A DNA stretch of 64,000 bases, from contig NZ_JACHJP010000002.1 of assembly GCF_014203715.1 (NCBI RefSeq), forward strand, positions 1,302,001 to 1,366,000, read 5' to 3'. Shown here in pieces: positions 16,312 through 25,158 of the stretch; position 1 is the stretch's first letter; each line of letters starts with the position of its first letter. This DNA comes from Streptosporangium saharense. GTDB taxonomy: Bacteria > Actinomycetota > Actinomycetes > Streptosporangiales > Streptosporangiaceae. A model generated the notes under the pieces. The model worked only from the letters and a program-made list of their open reading frames with translations, had not been told where the DNA came from and made no database searches. The position numbers and the translations under genes were made by a program.

Positions 16312-17980
16312 CCCGGTGCCGGTCGTGGCGGGCGCCGCGCGCCACGGGACGGTGCCCGGCCCGCTGACGCTTCCAGCGGCCCATGGGCACGCGGCTCTTG
16401 GCAGCGTCGCGGGCGCGGTCCTGGACGTGGCCCCTGACCCGCTGCAGCGGGCTCAGGCCCAGGGCGGCGAGGTTGTCCCTGGCCGGGTGCGTGAGGGCGG
16501 CGGGGCCCTCGGCGAAGACCTTCAGCACGTTCGTCGTGGCGGCGCGGACGAAGAGCGCGGCCCGGTCGGTGACGCCGTGGCCGCAGGCGGAGCCGCGCAT
16601 CGCGCAGACCCAGCGCATCGTGCCCGTGCTGAACACGCCCGCGCCGCTCGGCGCGTTGTAGTAGGCGGTGTGCGCGGTCGTCGGCCGTCCGCTGCAGTCG
16701 ACAGGGGATATGGACAGAACCTCCATGGGTCGTGGCAGCGGCATGGTCGGCAGCACCTCGTCGGTCTCCACCCCCGCCAGGCCGGGGAAGGAGGTGCCGC
16801 GCCGTACGCCGGTGCCCTCGAAGACCCAACTGTCGGGGGTGTGGACCACGTAGGTCGCCTCCGCCGGGAAACAGGTATACATCGGGCCGGTCAGTGAGCT
16901 CTCCGGCTCCGTCACCCGCCAGCGGTCGGTGGTCGGGTCCACCCGGCCGTCCTTGTGGCAGATCACCATACGGTTGTGGCCCAGCGGGGTGGAGGCGAAG
17001 CGGATGCGCCAGTAGACGGCGTTCGCGCCGAGGAAGGCGAGGTTGACGCCGCGGTCGCGGGCGGCCTCGACCGTACGGCGCATGCCGACCGACCAGTACT
17101 CGTCGTGCCCGAGGGAGACGAGTCCCCTGGCGCCGTCGAGGATGTGCGGGTCGTCCTCAAGTTCGAGGTTGGTGATGTAGGCCAGCGGGACACCGCTCTT
17201 CTCGGCGACCTCGATCGCGGGGCGCTCCATGTCGAGGAAGAGTCTGGCGCCCGAGGTGTCGTAGGGCCGGTCGAAGCTGACGGCCGTGGACCTGTCCTCG
17301 AAGCCGCCGGGGCCGAGGTAGAGGCTGCGCCCGCCCCAGAGGTTGTACGCCTGCCAGGTGGTGACCCCGTTGACGACGACCAGGCGGCCCTCGGTCGAGG
17401 CCGACCTGACGGTGATGGGGACGAACCTCCTGGCGCCGGTGGAGGCTTCGAGCCGGATCAGGTAGGAGCCCTCGGGCCAGTCCGCGGTCTCGACGGCGGG
17501 GCCGGGCTTCCAGTGGACGGCGGTGACCATGCGGGTCTCGGGAACCGTCCTGGCGGGCTCCTGGACGATCCCGGGCAGCTTGGGCGACTCCCAGACCTTC
17601 CTGGCCCCGGCGCCGCCGTACCAGCCCATCCTGAAGGCGGTCGCGGTGTAGTGGGCGGCCGTGGTGGACACCCGCAGCCTGAAGGTCTCGCCGGGCAGCA
17701 CGCTCACCTTGTCGGCGTAGCCCTCGATCTCGTGCTCGCCGCCCCTGGGGGTGGCCTGCCAGTGCGGGTCGCCCGGTTTCGCGTTCTCGGCCTCGGTGGT
17801 GTTGGGATCCTCCTGGGGCGCCGTGACGGGCAGGGTCGCGGCGACGGGCCGCGCTCCACCGTCCAGGGTGGCGCCGGGGGCGACGGCCACGGTGCCGGTC
17901 GCCGGGGCGCACCCGGCGACCGCCGCGGCCGTGATGGTCACGGCCAGCGTGACCGTCAGATGAGTGAACGCTCGGAACAT
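16277..17980 (-). CDS. Secreted lipoprotein with N,N-dimethylformamidase large-subunit-like domain
   Basis: A 567-residue protein with a lipoprotein signal peptide: hydrophobic segment ending AAAVAGCAP, so Cys is acylated after cleavage. Residues about 70-500 match the C-terminal domain of the dimethylformamidase beta subunit (FRMGWYGGAGARKVWESP, WQAYNLWGGRSLY, FDRPYD, ITNLELEDDP, LVSLGHDEYWSVGMRRTVEAARDRGVNLAFLGANAVYWRIRF). Proteins with this domain in actinomycetes are common and mostly uncharacterised; an amidase role is not established. The C-terminal 60 residues are basic. It overlaps the end of glpK on the opposite strand. Confidence 0.82.
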   Translation of the reverse strand: MFRAFTHLTVTLAVTITAAAVAGCAPATGTVAVAPGATLDGGARPVAATLPVTAPQEDPNTTEAENAKPGDPHWQATPRGGEHEIEGYADKVSVLPGETFRLRVSTTAAHYTATAFRMGWYGGAGARKVWESPKLPGIVQEPARTVPETRMVTAVHWKPGPAVETADWPEGSYLIRLEASTGARRFVPITVRSASTEGRLVVVNGVTTWQAYNLWGGRSLYLGPGGFEDRSTAVSFDRPYDTSGARLFLDMERPAIEVAEKSGVPLAYITNLELEDDPHILDGARGLVSLGHDEYWSVGMRRTVEAARDRGVNLAFLGANAVYWRIRFASTPLGHNRMVICHKDGRVDPTTDRWRVTEPESSLTGPMYTCFPAEATYVVHTPDSWVFEGTGVRRGTSFPGLAGVETDEVLPTMPLPRPMEVLSISPVDCSGRPTTAHTAYYNAPSGAGVFSTGTMRWVCAMRGSACGHGVTDRAALFVRAATTNVLKVFAEGPAALTHPARDNLAALGLSPLQRVRGHVQDRARDAAKSRVPMGRWKRQRAGHRPVARGARHDRHRVKPRNGHGRRP

Positions 17981-18090
17981 GGCCCCAGCATGATCACCGG
18001 CACCGTTCTCACCGGGGAGGCCCGTCCGTGGCTGTCCGGGGACTTGGCCGGATCTTGGTCCTCGCGCGCCTCACGACCCCAGCGGGGCTC

Positions 18091-19041
18091 TCAGGGCAGG
18101 GTGAGCACGCATGAAGGGGTTCCGGTGGCGAAGACCACCGGGTCCGGCTGCGGGATGCCGTCCTTGAGCACCAGTACGGCCACGCCGTCGGAGCGCTGGT
18201 TGGCCACGTACAGCCGGTCGTCGGCGATGGCGAAGTGCCTGGGCCACGATCCACCGCAGGCGACCTCGGCGACCGGCTCCAGGGTGTGGGGGGAGAGGAC
18301 GGAGACGGTGTCGGGTCCCCGGTTGGCGACGTAGAGGAAGCCTCCGGCGACCTCCAGGTGCGAGGGGTAGTTCGTGCCGGGCGCCGAGCTGGCCGGGGCC
18401 GCCACGAGCTCGTTCCAGGCGTCGTCGTAGACGCGCACGGTGCCGTCGAGCTCCCCGACCACGTACCAGCGGTCCGCGAAGCGGGTCATGTGCCGGGGCC
18501 CCATGCCCGGCGCCAGCCGTACCGGACCTTCGGGGTGGGGCACGACCCTGTCGTCGGCGGGGTCTGTGAGGTAGCGGCGCACCTCGTCGGCGCCCAGGTC
18601 GGGCACGTGGAGCACGCCGTCGGGGCCGAAGACGGCCTGGTGGGCGTGGGAGCCCTTCCGGTAGGGGAAGGAGCACAGCTCGGTCAGCAGGCCCGCCTGG
18701 CTGACGTGGTGCACGCTCACCGTGCCGTCGCCGTAGTTGGCGACCGCCAGCAGGCGCCCCGTCGGATCGACGGCCAGGTGACAGGGGGATGAGCCGCCGC
18801 TGGGGCGCTGGCCCAGGGGGGTGGGGGCTCCCTCGCCGAGGGCGTAGACGCCGACCGTGCCGCGCTCGCTCTCTCCCACGGTGTAGAGCACCGGGAGCCG
18901 GGGGTGGACCGCGAGGAACGACGGCCCGCTCGCGGGCGTGGTGCCGAGCCTGGTGAGGCTGCCCAGCTCGACCACGGTGATCCCCGTGCCGGTTCCTCCG
19001 GTGTCGGGGGTGTATCCGCCGATGTACGCGACCTCAGCCAT
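18091..19041 (-). CDS. Seven-bladed beta-propeller lactonase-family protein
   Basis: A 316-residue protein related to 6-phosphogluconolactonases of the YbhE/Pgl type. It opens AYIGGYTPDTGGTGTGITVVEL and contains repeated propeller strands such as GPSFLAVHPRLPVLYTV, PCHLAVDPTGRLLAVANYGDGTVSV, HAHQAVFGPDGVLHVPDLGADEVRRY and YPSHLEVAGGFLYVANRGPDTVSV. No signal peptide is evident, so it is probably cytosolic. The ATG at 19039-19041 gives the better spacing (four bases) to GGGAG than the ATG immediately before it. The substrate lactone cannot be deduced. Confidence 0.85.
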   Translation of the reverse strand: MAEVAYIGGYTPDTGGTGTGITVVELGSLTRLGTTPASGPSFLAVHPRLPVLYTVGESERGTVGVYALGEGAPTPLGQRPSGGSSPCHLAVDPTGRLLAVANYGDGTVSVHHVSQAGLLTELCSFPYRKGSHAHQAVFGPDGVLHVPDLGADEVRRYLTDPADDRVVPHPEGPVRLAPGMGPRHMTRFADRWYVVGELDGTVRVYDDAWNELVAAPASSAPGTNYPSHLEVAGGFLYVANRGPDTVSVLSPHTLEPVAEVACGGSWPRHFAIADDRLYVANQRSDGVAVLVLKDGIPQPDPVVFATGTPSCVLTLP

Positions 19042-19214
19042 CATGCTCCCGTCCCTGGGTCGGACGGCGCGCCGCCCGAAAATCTTCAACCGTTCTCGGC
19101 CAGTCTGCGAACTTAGCGCAGTGTCCCACCCCCCGGGCACCCTCCTTTTCCCGGATCCCGCCGTGTTCACCCATGCCCCGCGCGGGGGCCTTCATTGACC
19201 TGGACAACGGGAAA

Positions 19215-19229
19215 GTTGATCGTGTCAAC
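19215..19229. promoter_or_regulatory. Palindrome overlapping the start of the MarR-GNAT gene
   Basis: GTTGA-N5-TCAAC, overlapping the proposed GTG start at 19222. A related TTGAC...ACAA motif lies about 20 bp upstream. TTGAC/GTCAA half-sites are typical of MarR operators, so autorepression is plausible. Confidence 0.45.
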
Positions 19230-20130
19230 CATGGAGAACCTCGTCGCGCGGATCCGCGCGTTCAACCACTTCTACAACGAGGTCATCGGCGCTCTCCACC
19301 GGGACATGGTCAACACCCCCTACTCCCTCACGGAGGTGAGGGTCCTGTGCGAGCTCAACCTGCGGGACCGTATGGAGACCGGCGAGCTGCGGCGGCTGCT
19401 CGAACTCGACTCCGGCTACCTCAGCCGGATGCTGGGGCGCTTCGAGACCGACGGGCTGGTCATCCGCGAGCGTTCGCCCGCCGACGCCAGGCGGCAGATC
19501 GTCGCGCTGACCGAGGCGGGCAGGATCGCGTTCACCAACGTCGACGAGCGCTCGGCCGCCCAGGTGCGCGACCTGCTTGAGGGGCTGACGGAGGAGGAGC
19601 GGGAGCGGCTGGCCGCGAGCATGGCGACGGTCAGGGAGATCCTCTCCAGGAACAGGAGCGCGGCGCCGTACGTCATCCGTCCGCCCAGGACAGGGGATCT
19701 CGGCTGGGTCGTGCAGCGGCACGGGGTGCTCTACAGCCAGGAGTACGGCTGGGGCCTGTGCTTCGAGGCCAGGGTCGCCAGGCTCGTGGCCGACTACGCG
19801 GAGAAGTACGACCCCCGGCGGGAGGCGTCGTGGATCGCGGAGATCGACGGCGACCGGGTCGGCTGTGTCTTCTGCGTCCGCAGGGACGACGAGACGGCCC
19901 AGCTCAGGCTGTTGCTGGTCGAGCCGTCCGCCAGGGGGATGGGCATCGGCAGGCGACTCATCGAGGAGTGCCTGCGCTTCGCGGGGAAGACGGGCTACCG
20001 GCGGATCATGCTCTACACCAGGGACGTGCTGACCGACGCGCGGCGGATCTACCGGACGGCAGGCTTCGAGCGGGTCGAGGAGCACACCATGGGCGGCGTC
20101 GTCGAGGAGACCTGGATCATGGACCTGTAG
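19222..20130 (+). CDS. MarR-family regulator fused to a GNAT acetyltransferase
   Basis: A 302-residue two-domain protein. Residues about 1-150 form a MarR winged helix (YSLTEVRVLCELNLRDRMETGELRRLLELDSGYLSRMLGRFETDGLVIRERSPADAR). Residues 155-302 form a GNAT domain with the acetyl-CoA loop VEPSARGMGIGRRLIEECL and a C-terminal YRTAGFERVEEH. Such fusions are widespread but their substrates are unknown. The GTG at 19222 has GGGAAAG about seven bases upstream and is preferred to the ATG three codons later. It lies 72 bp upstream of the sulfonate operon in the same direction and may regulate it (inference). Confidence 0.88.
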   Translation: MSTMENLVARIRAFNHFYNEVIGALHRDMVNTPYSLTEVRVLCELNLRDRMETGELRRLLELDSGYLSRMLGRFETDGLVIRERSPADARRQIVALTEAGRIAFTNVDERSAAQVRDLLEGLTEEERERLAASMATVREILSRNRSAAPYVIRPPRTGDLGWVVQRHGVLYSQEYGWGLCFEARVARLVADYAEKYDPRREASWIAEIDGDRVGCVFCVRRDDETAQLRLLLVEPSARGMGIGRRLIEECLRFAGKTGYRRIMLYTRDVLTDARRIYRTAGFERVEEHTMGGVVEETWIMDL

Positions 20131-20141
20131 GGTAATTCCTT

Positions 20142-20153
20142 CTATCTTGATAG
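20142..20153. promoter_or_regulatory. AT-rich inverted repeat before the sulfonate operon
   Basis: CTATC-TT-GATAG within a conspicuously AT-rich 40-bp stretch (20132-20172) that also contains TATTAT and TAGTAT, possible -10 elements. It is positioned to control the ssuD operon. Confidence 0.4.
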
Positions 20154-20202
20154 GTATTATCTGGTTAGTATCTGAGCAACCACGAGGAAGGGGGCGGCGA
20201 CG

Positions 20203-21285
20203 GTGCGGTTCCACTGGTTCCTGCCGACCACCGGTGACGGTCACCACGTCAGGCCCGCCACGACCACGGTCGCGGCGGGGACGGCGGCGGACCGTCCCGC
20301 GACGCTCGGCTACCTGACCCAGGTGGCCGGGGCCGCCGAGGCGTCCGGCTTCGACGCCGTGCTGACCCCCGTCGGGGCGGGCTGCATGGACCCTCTCGTG
20401 GTGTGCGGCGCGGTCGCCGCGCGGACCGAGCGGCTCAGGCTGCTGGTCGCCTTCAGGCCGGGGTTCACGCTGCCGACCCTGCTCGCCCAGCAGGCGCAGA
20501 CCTTCCAGGAGATCAGCGGCGGACGGCTGCTGCTCAACGTGGTGACCGGTGGCGACCCGCTCGAACAGCGCGCCTACGGCGACTTCCTCGACCACGACGC
20601 CCGTTACACGCGCACCGGGGAGTTCCTGAGCGTGCTCCGCCGTACGTGGGAGGGCGGGCCCTTCGACCACGAGGGCGAGCACTACCGGGTCGAGGGCGGC
20701 GGGCTGGCCAAGCCGCTGGCCGACGTCCCGGAGATCTACTTCGGCGGGGCCTCCCCCGCCGCCGAACGGGTGGCCGCCGCCCAGGCCGACGTCTACCTGA
20801 TGTGGGGCGAGCCCCCGGCGATGGTCGGTGAGCGGATCGCCAGGATGCGGCGGCTGGCCGCGGAGGCGGGCCGTGAGCTCCGCTTCGGCATCCGGCTGCA
20901 CGTCATCGCCCGTGACACCTCCGAGGAGGCGTGGGCCTGCGCCCGGCGCCTGCTCGACGGCATGGACCCCGAGCGGATCGCCGCCGCCCAGGCGCGCTTC
21001 GCCCGGATGGACTCCGTGGGCCAGAGCCGGATGGCCGGGCTCCACGGGGGTTCCGCGGATGCGCTCGAGATATCACCCAACCTCTGGGCGGGGGTGGGAC
21101 TCGTCCGCGAGGGCGCCGGCACGGCTCTGGTCGGCAGCTACGCGGAGGTCTCAGAGCGCATCCGCGGGTACGCCTCACTCGGCCTGTCCGAGTTCATCCT
21201 GTCCGGGTGGCCGCACCTGGAGGAGGCCTGGCGGGTCGGCGACTTCGTCCTGCCCCGCCTGACCGCTCCCGTCCCCGTGCCATGA
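20203..21285 (+). CDS. ssuD: SsuD-like FMNH2-dependent alkanesulfonate monooxygenase
   Basis: A luciferase-like (bacterial luciferase/LLM) monooxygenase of 360 residues that cleaves the C-S bond of alkanesulfonates to release sulfite. Characteristic features are HWFLPTTGDG at the N-terminus, SGFDAVLTPVG, VAFRPGFTLPTLLAQQAQTFQEISGGRLLLNVVTGGDPLEQRAYGDFLDHDARYTRTGEFL (the SsuD-specific active-site loop) and EIYFGGASPAAERVAA. The GTG start has a GAGGAAGGGGG region upstream. The stop overlaps the next ATG (ATGA), so it is coupled to the permease. A flavin reductase is not encoded nearby and must be supplied elsewhere. Confidence 0.9.
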   Translation: MRFHWFLPTTGDGHHVRPATTTVAAGTAADRPATLGYLTQVAGAAEASGFDAVLTPVGAGCMDPLVVCGAVAARTERLRLLVAFRPGFTLPTLLAQQAQTFQEISGGRLLLNVVTGGDPLEQRAYGDFLDHDARYTRTGEFLSVLRRTWEGGPFDHEGEHYRVEGGGLAKPLADVPEIYFGGASPAAERVAAAQADVYLMWGEPPAMVGERIARMRRLAAEAGRELRFGIRLHVIARDTSEEAWACARRLLDGMDPERIAAAQARFARMDSVGQSRMAGLHGGSADALEISPNLWAGVGLVREGAGTALVGSYAEVSERIRGYASLGLSEFILSGWPHLEEAWRVGDFVLPRLTAPVPVP

Positions 21286-22118
21286 GCACGATCACCGCTC
21301 CTTCGGAGAACACGACCGGCGAGCAGGCCCCGGCGCGGAGCGGGGCGCCGAGCCTGTGGCGCTCGCTCGCCCTGCGGGCCGGGGCGGTCGTCGCGCTGGT
21401 CGCGATCTGGCAGGCCGTGGCGATGGCGCGCGTCTGGCCACCGGTCTTCGTGCCGGAGCCCGCGGCCGTCTGGGAGCAGTTCCTGCGCACGACCGGCGAG
21501 GGCGTCAGCGGCTACACCCTCCAGGAGCACCTGCTCGTCAGCCTGCGCCGCATCCTTCTCGGCTGCCTGTACGGCGTGACGGGCGGGGTCGTCCTGGGGC
21601 TGCTGATCGGCATGGTCCCGACGCTGCGGGCGCTGCTCGGGCCGCTGGTGACGTTCGTGCGGACGCTGCCGCCGCTGGCCTACCTCAGCCTCCTGGTGAT
21701 CTGGTTCGGCATCGACGAGGAGCCCAAGATCTGGCTCCTGCTGCTGGCCGCGCTCCCGCCCGTCGCGGTCGCCACCGCGGACGCGGTGCGCGGCGTGCAC
21801 GAGGACTACCTGAACGCGGCCCGCTCCCTGGGCGCCCGGGGACACGAGCTGCCGCTCAGGGTCGTCCTGCCGAGTGCGCTGCCCGAGATCGTCACGGGTG
21901 TCAGGGTCGCCGTCGGCGTCGCCTACACCACGGTCGTCGCCGCGGAGACCGTGAACGGGGTGCCCGGGATCGGCGGCATGGTCCGTGACGCGCAGCGCTA
22001 CAACCAGACCGACGTGGTGGTGCTCGGCATCCTCGTCATCGGGCTGTCCGGCCTGCTCATCGACTTCCTGCTGCAAACGCTCGACCGGCGCCTCGTTCCG
22101 TGGCGCGGCCGTACCTGA
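21282..22118 (+). CDS. ssuC: Sulfonate/taurine ABC transporter permease
   Basis: A 278-residue BPD-type permease with about six membrane helices. The EAA-type coupling motif is seen as DYLNAARSLGARGHELPLRVVLPSALPEIVTGVRVAVG. The sequence around LPPLAYLSLLVIWFGIDEEPKIWLLLLAALPP is typical of the SsuC/TauC branch. Its ATG overlaps the ssuD stop. It forms the membrane channel with the binding protein and ATPase encoded next. Confidence 0.9.
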   Translation: MSTITAPSENTTGEQAPARSGAPSLWRSLALRAGAVVALVAIWQAVAMARVWPPVFVPEPAAVWEQFLRTTGEGVSGYTLQEHLLVSLRRILLGCLYGVTGGVVLGLLIGMVPTLRALLGPLVTFVRTLPPLAYLSLLVIWFGIDEEPKIWLLLLAALPPVAVATADAVRGVHEDYLNAARSLGARGHELPLRVVLPSALPEIVTGVRVAVGVAYTTVVAAETVNGVPGIGGMVRDAQRYNQTDVVVLGILVIGLSGLLIDFLLQTLDRRLVPWRGRT

Positions 22119-22156
22119 ACGAGGCCCGAACGAGGCCCTGAGAGAGAGCACCACCG

Positions 22157-23200
22157 ATGAGACGCACTACCCCCCTGTTCTCCCTGCTCCTGGCGGCCGC
22201 GCTGACGCTGACGGCGTGCGGCTCCGGCGAGCCGGAGGCCAAGCCCGCCGCGGACGGCTCCCCCGCGACCCTGCGCATCGGCTACCAGCTGATCCCCAAC
22301 GGCGACCTGATCGTCAAGGACCAGAAGTGGCTGGAGACCGCGCTGCCCAACACCAAGATCGTGTGGAGCAAGTTCGACTCCGGCGGCGACGTCAACACCG
22401 CCGTGATCGCCGGTTCGCTCGACATCGGCCTGGCGGGCAGCAGCCCGGTCACCCGTGGCCTGTCGGCGCCGCTGAACATCCCCTACCGGGTGCCGTGGAT
22501 CTTCGACGTGATCGGCGACAACGAGGCGCTCGTGGCGCGTGGTGGGGTGACCGACGTCAAGGGGCTGGCGGGCAAGCGGGTCGCCACGCCGTTCAGCTCG
22601 ACCTCGCACTACAGCCTGCTGGCCGCGCTCAGCGAGGCCGGGCTCTCCGAGGCGGACGTGAAGATCCTCGACATGGAGCCGCCGGACATCCAGGCCGCCT
22701 GGCAGCGCGGCGACATCGACGCCGCCTACGTCTGGACGCCCAACCTGGCCGAACTGCAGAAGAACGGCGGCACGACGCTGGTCACCAGCAGGCAGCTCGC
22801 CCAGCGCGGCAAGCTGACCGCCGACCTGGCCGTGGTCCGCGACGAGTTCGCCACCAAGTACCCCAAGGCCCTGCAGACCTGGCTCCAGCAGCAGGACCGC
22901 GCCGTCAAGCTCGCCAGGAGCGACAAGGACGCCGCGGCGGCGGCGATCGGCCGTCAGCTCAACCTCGACCCCGCCGAGGCGGCCCGCCAGCTCGGTCAGC
23001 TCGTGCTGCTCGACGCCACCGAGCAACGCTCCGCCGAGTATCTCGGCACGCCCTCGGCCCCCGGGAAGTTGGCGGAGAACCTGCACAGCGCCGCCGAGTT
23101 CCTCAAGACCCAGAAGAAGGTGGACGCGGTGCCCGACCTCGGCGTCTTCCAGAAGGGCCTGGCCACCCAGGAACTGGCCGATGCCTTCCCCGGAAACTGA
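22157..23200 (+). CDS. Sulfonate/taurine ABC transporter substrate-binding lipoprotein
   Basis: A 347-residue lipoprotein: hydrophobic signal ending LTLTACGS, with lipidation predicted at Cys21 or so. The body matches TauA/SsuA binding proteins (LRIGYQLIPNGDLIVKDQKWLE, SGGDVNTAVIAGSLDIGLAGSSPVTRGL, GLAGKRVATPFSSTSHYSLLAAL, PDIQAAWQRGDIDAAYVWTP). The TauA-like pattern suggests taurine or a small sulfonate as ligand. The 3' end overlaps the ATPase gene by 20 bp. Confidence 0.9.
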   Translation: MRRTTPLFSLLLAAALTLTACGSGEPEAKPAADGSPATLRIGYQLIPNGDLIVKDQKWLETALPNTKIVWSKFDSGGDVNTAVIAGSLDIGLAGSSPVTRGLSAPLNIPYRVPWIFDVIGDNEALVARGGVTDVKGLAGKRVATPFSSTSHYSLLAALSEAGLSEADVKILDMEPPDIQAAWQRGDIDAAYVWTPNLAELQKNGGTTLVTSRQLAQRGKLTADLAVVRDEFATKYPKALQTWLQQQDRAVKLARSDKDAAAAAIGRQLNLDPAEAARQLGQLVLLDATEQRSAEYLGTPSAPGKLAENLHSAAEFLKTQKKVDAVPDLGVFQKGLATQELADAFPGN

Positions 23201-23954
23201 GCCCGCGCTGGCGCTCGCGGGCGTCTCGCACTCCTACCGGAGCCGGGGCGGTACGGTCGCCGCCCTCGGCCCCCTCGACCTGGAGATCGCCGCCGGTGAG
23301 TTCGTCACGGTCGTCGGGCCCTCCGGGTGCGGCAAGAGCACGCTGCTGCGGCTGGTGGCGGGCTTCGCGGCGCCGTCGTCGGGGAGCATCACCGCCTCGG
23401 GGACGCCGGTCACCGGTCCCGACCCCGCGAGGGGTTACGTCTTCCAGCAGCACAGGCTCTTCCCCTGGCTGACGGTCGCCGGGAACGTGGGCTTCGGGCT
23501 GCGGGGCCTGCCGAAGGCGGAACGGAAGGCCAGGGTCACCGAGCTGCTCGAACTGACCGGGCTCGGCGACGTCGGCCGGGCCAGGCCGTACGAGCTGTCG
23601 GGAGGGATGCAGCAGCGGGCGGCCATCGCCCGCGCGCTGGCCCCCGGGCCCGCGCTGCTGCTGATGGACGAGCCGTTCGCCGCGCTCGACGCCTTCACCA
23701 GGGAGCGCATGCAGGAGGAGGTGCGCGAGCTGTGGCGGCGGGCCGGGACCACTGTCGTCTTCATCACGCACAGCGTGGACGAGGCGGTCTATCTGGGCAC
23801 CCGGGTGCTCGCGCTGAGCGGCAGGCCGGGCCGGGTCGTCTTCGACCGCGCCTCGGGCCTGCCGTACGAGGAGCAGCCGCGCGGCGGACAGTCCTTCGCC
23901 GCGCTGCGCGAGGAGCTGACGGAGGTCGTACGGCTGGCCGCCTCGGCGGCGTGA
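23181..23954 (+). CDS. ssuB: Sulfonate/taurine ABC transporter ATP-binding protein
   Basis: A 257-residue ABC ATPase. Walker A GPSGCGKST, Q-loop FQQHRLFPWLTV, signature LSGGMQQRAAIARAL, Walker B LLLMDEPFAALD and H-loop FITHSVDEAV are all intact. Sequence detail fits the nitrate/sulfonate/taurine subfamily. It completes the four-gene ssuD-C-A-B-type operon, and its stop lies three bases from the convergent PhoX-like gene. Confidence 0.93.
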   Translation: MPSPETEPALALAGVSHSYRSRGGTVAALGPLDLEIAAGEFVTVVGPSGCGKSTLLRLVAGFAAPSSGSITASGTPVTGPDPARGYVFQQHRLFPWLTVAGNVGFGLRGLPKAERKARVTELLELTGLGDVGRARPYELSGGMQQRAAIARALAPGPALLLMDEPFAALDAFTRERMQEEVRELWRRAGTTVVFITHSVDEAVYLGTRVLALSGRPGRVVFDRASGLPYEEQPRGGQSFAALREELTEVVRLAASAA

Positions 23955-23957
23955 CCG

Positions 23958-25028
23958 TCAGCGCGGCAGACGCGAGAAGGGGCCGGTGACCTCGTAGGTG
24001 AGGCCGCCGGTTCCTGCGGCGTCGCCCCTTCGGCCGCGCTGGGAGGAGAAGTAGAGGCGGCGGCCGTCCGGGGAGAGGGCGGGGCCGGTGATCTCCGAGC
24101 CGGGGTGTCCCTCGACCCTCAGGAAGGGGGCCGCCGTGTGGTCGGGGCCGACCAGGGCGAGCTCCATGGTGTTCCCCGCGTTGCCCGTCCCGACGGTCTC
24201 GATCCACTCCCGCTCGGCGTCGTAGGCCCAGATCCGTCCGTCGTTCCCGCCGCTGAACAGGAACACCCCGGCCGAGTGGTGGCAGGTGCCCGCCCCGTCG
24301 AACCTGTGGGCCGTCTCCACCTGGTGGCGGGTCGCCTCAAGCAGCGCGGCGGGGTTGGGCACCCGGCGCCAGGTCACCGGCCCCTCGTCCCCCGTGGCGC
24401 ACAGCACCTCAAGCCTGCCGGTCGTCAGGTCGCCCCAGCAGGAGGGCACGAACCGGTAGAGGCAGCCGTCCGGCTCGTCCTCGGTCAGGTAGACCACCCT
24501 GCGGACCGGGTCGCAGACCGCGCCCGCGTGCCGAAACCTGCCCATGGCCAGGCGCGGCATCGCGGCGCGCACGCCGTACGGGTCGCACTCGAAGACCTGG
24601 CCGCGCGCGGTCTCCTCGCACGAGAGCCAGGTCCGCCACGGGGTCGCGGTCCCGGCGCGGTTGAGGTCGGTGCCCGACAGGATCCGGTAGGCGCCGTACA
24701 CGCTCCCGTCCTGCCGGAACCTGATGGCGGTGGCGCCGCCGAGCAGCGGGATCTCCGAGTTGGACACGTAGATCCAGCCGTCCCCGTCGGGGAAGCAGGC
24801 GCCGTCGCCGGGGGCCGGGTGCCAGAGCACCCCGCCGACCCGGTGGCCGGTGCGGGCGACGACCCTGCTGGAGAAGCCGTCGGGCAGCGCGACCCCGTTG
24901 GCGTCAGGGGACCCCGGAGGGCCGTAGGGGCCGGACAGCACGGCCAGGCCGCCACCGGATCCGAGGGGTCCCGCGAAGGCCGTTCCCGCAGCCACGCCCC
25001 CGGTGCTCACGAACGTACGGCGAAGCAT
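23958..25028 (-). CDS. PhoX-like (DUF839) exported protein
   Basis: A 356-residue beta-propeller protein of the PhoX/DUF839 family. The N-terminus MLRRTFVSTGGVAAGTAFAGPL has a twin-arginine-like pair before a hydrophobic stretch, consistent with Tat export as in PhoX. Family motifs include GWIYVSNSEIPLLGGATAIRF, TPWRTWLSCEET, GRFRHAGAVCDPVRRVVYLTEDEPDGCLYRFVP and GNTMELALVGPD. PhoX enzymes are Ca/Fe-dependent alkaline phosphatases; this protein is shorter than classical PhoX, so phosphatase activity is uncertain. It is divergent from the KAP NTPase gene. Confidence 0.82.
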   Translation of the reverse strand: MLRRTFVSTGGVAAGTAFAGPLGSGGGLAVLSGPYGPPGSPDANGVALPDGFSSRVVARTGHRVGGVLWHPAPGDGACFPDGDGWIYVSNSEIPLLGGATAIRFRQDGSVYGAYRILSGTDLNRAGTATPWRTWLSCEETARGQVFECDPYGVRAAMPRLAMGRFRHAGAVCDPVRRVVYLTEDEPDGCLYRFVPSCWGDLTTGRLEVLCATGDEGPVTWRRVPNPAALLEATRHQVETAHRFDGAGTCHHSAGVFLFSGGNDGRIWAYDAEREWIETVGTGNAGNTMELALVGPDHTAAPFLRVEGHPGSEITGPALSPDGRRLYFSSQRGRRGDAAGTGGLTYEVTGPFSRLPR

Positions 25029-25158
25029 CGCTCCTCCTCGTCACCTTCACGGTAGGCGGCCAGTCGATCGGACCCACATGAACAGGGCGACTCCCCGCGC
25101 CCAAACTTTGCGGAAACCGGAGAGCAAGCGTTTCCCAAAACCGGGCGTTCCCTGCCCG

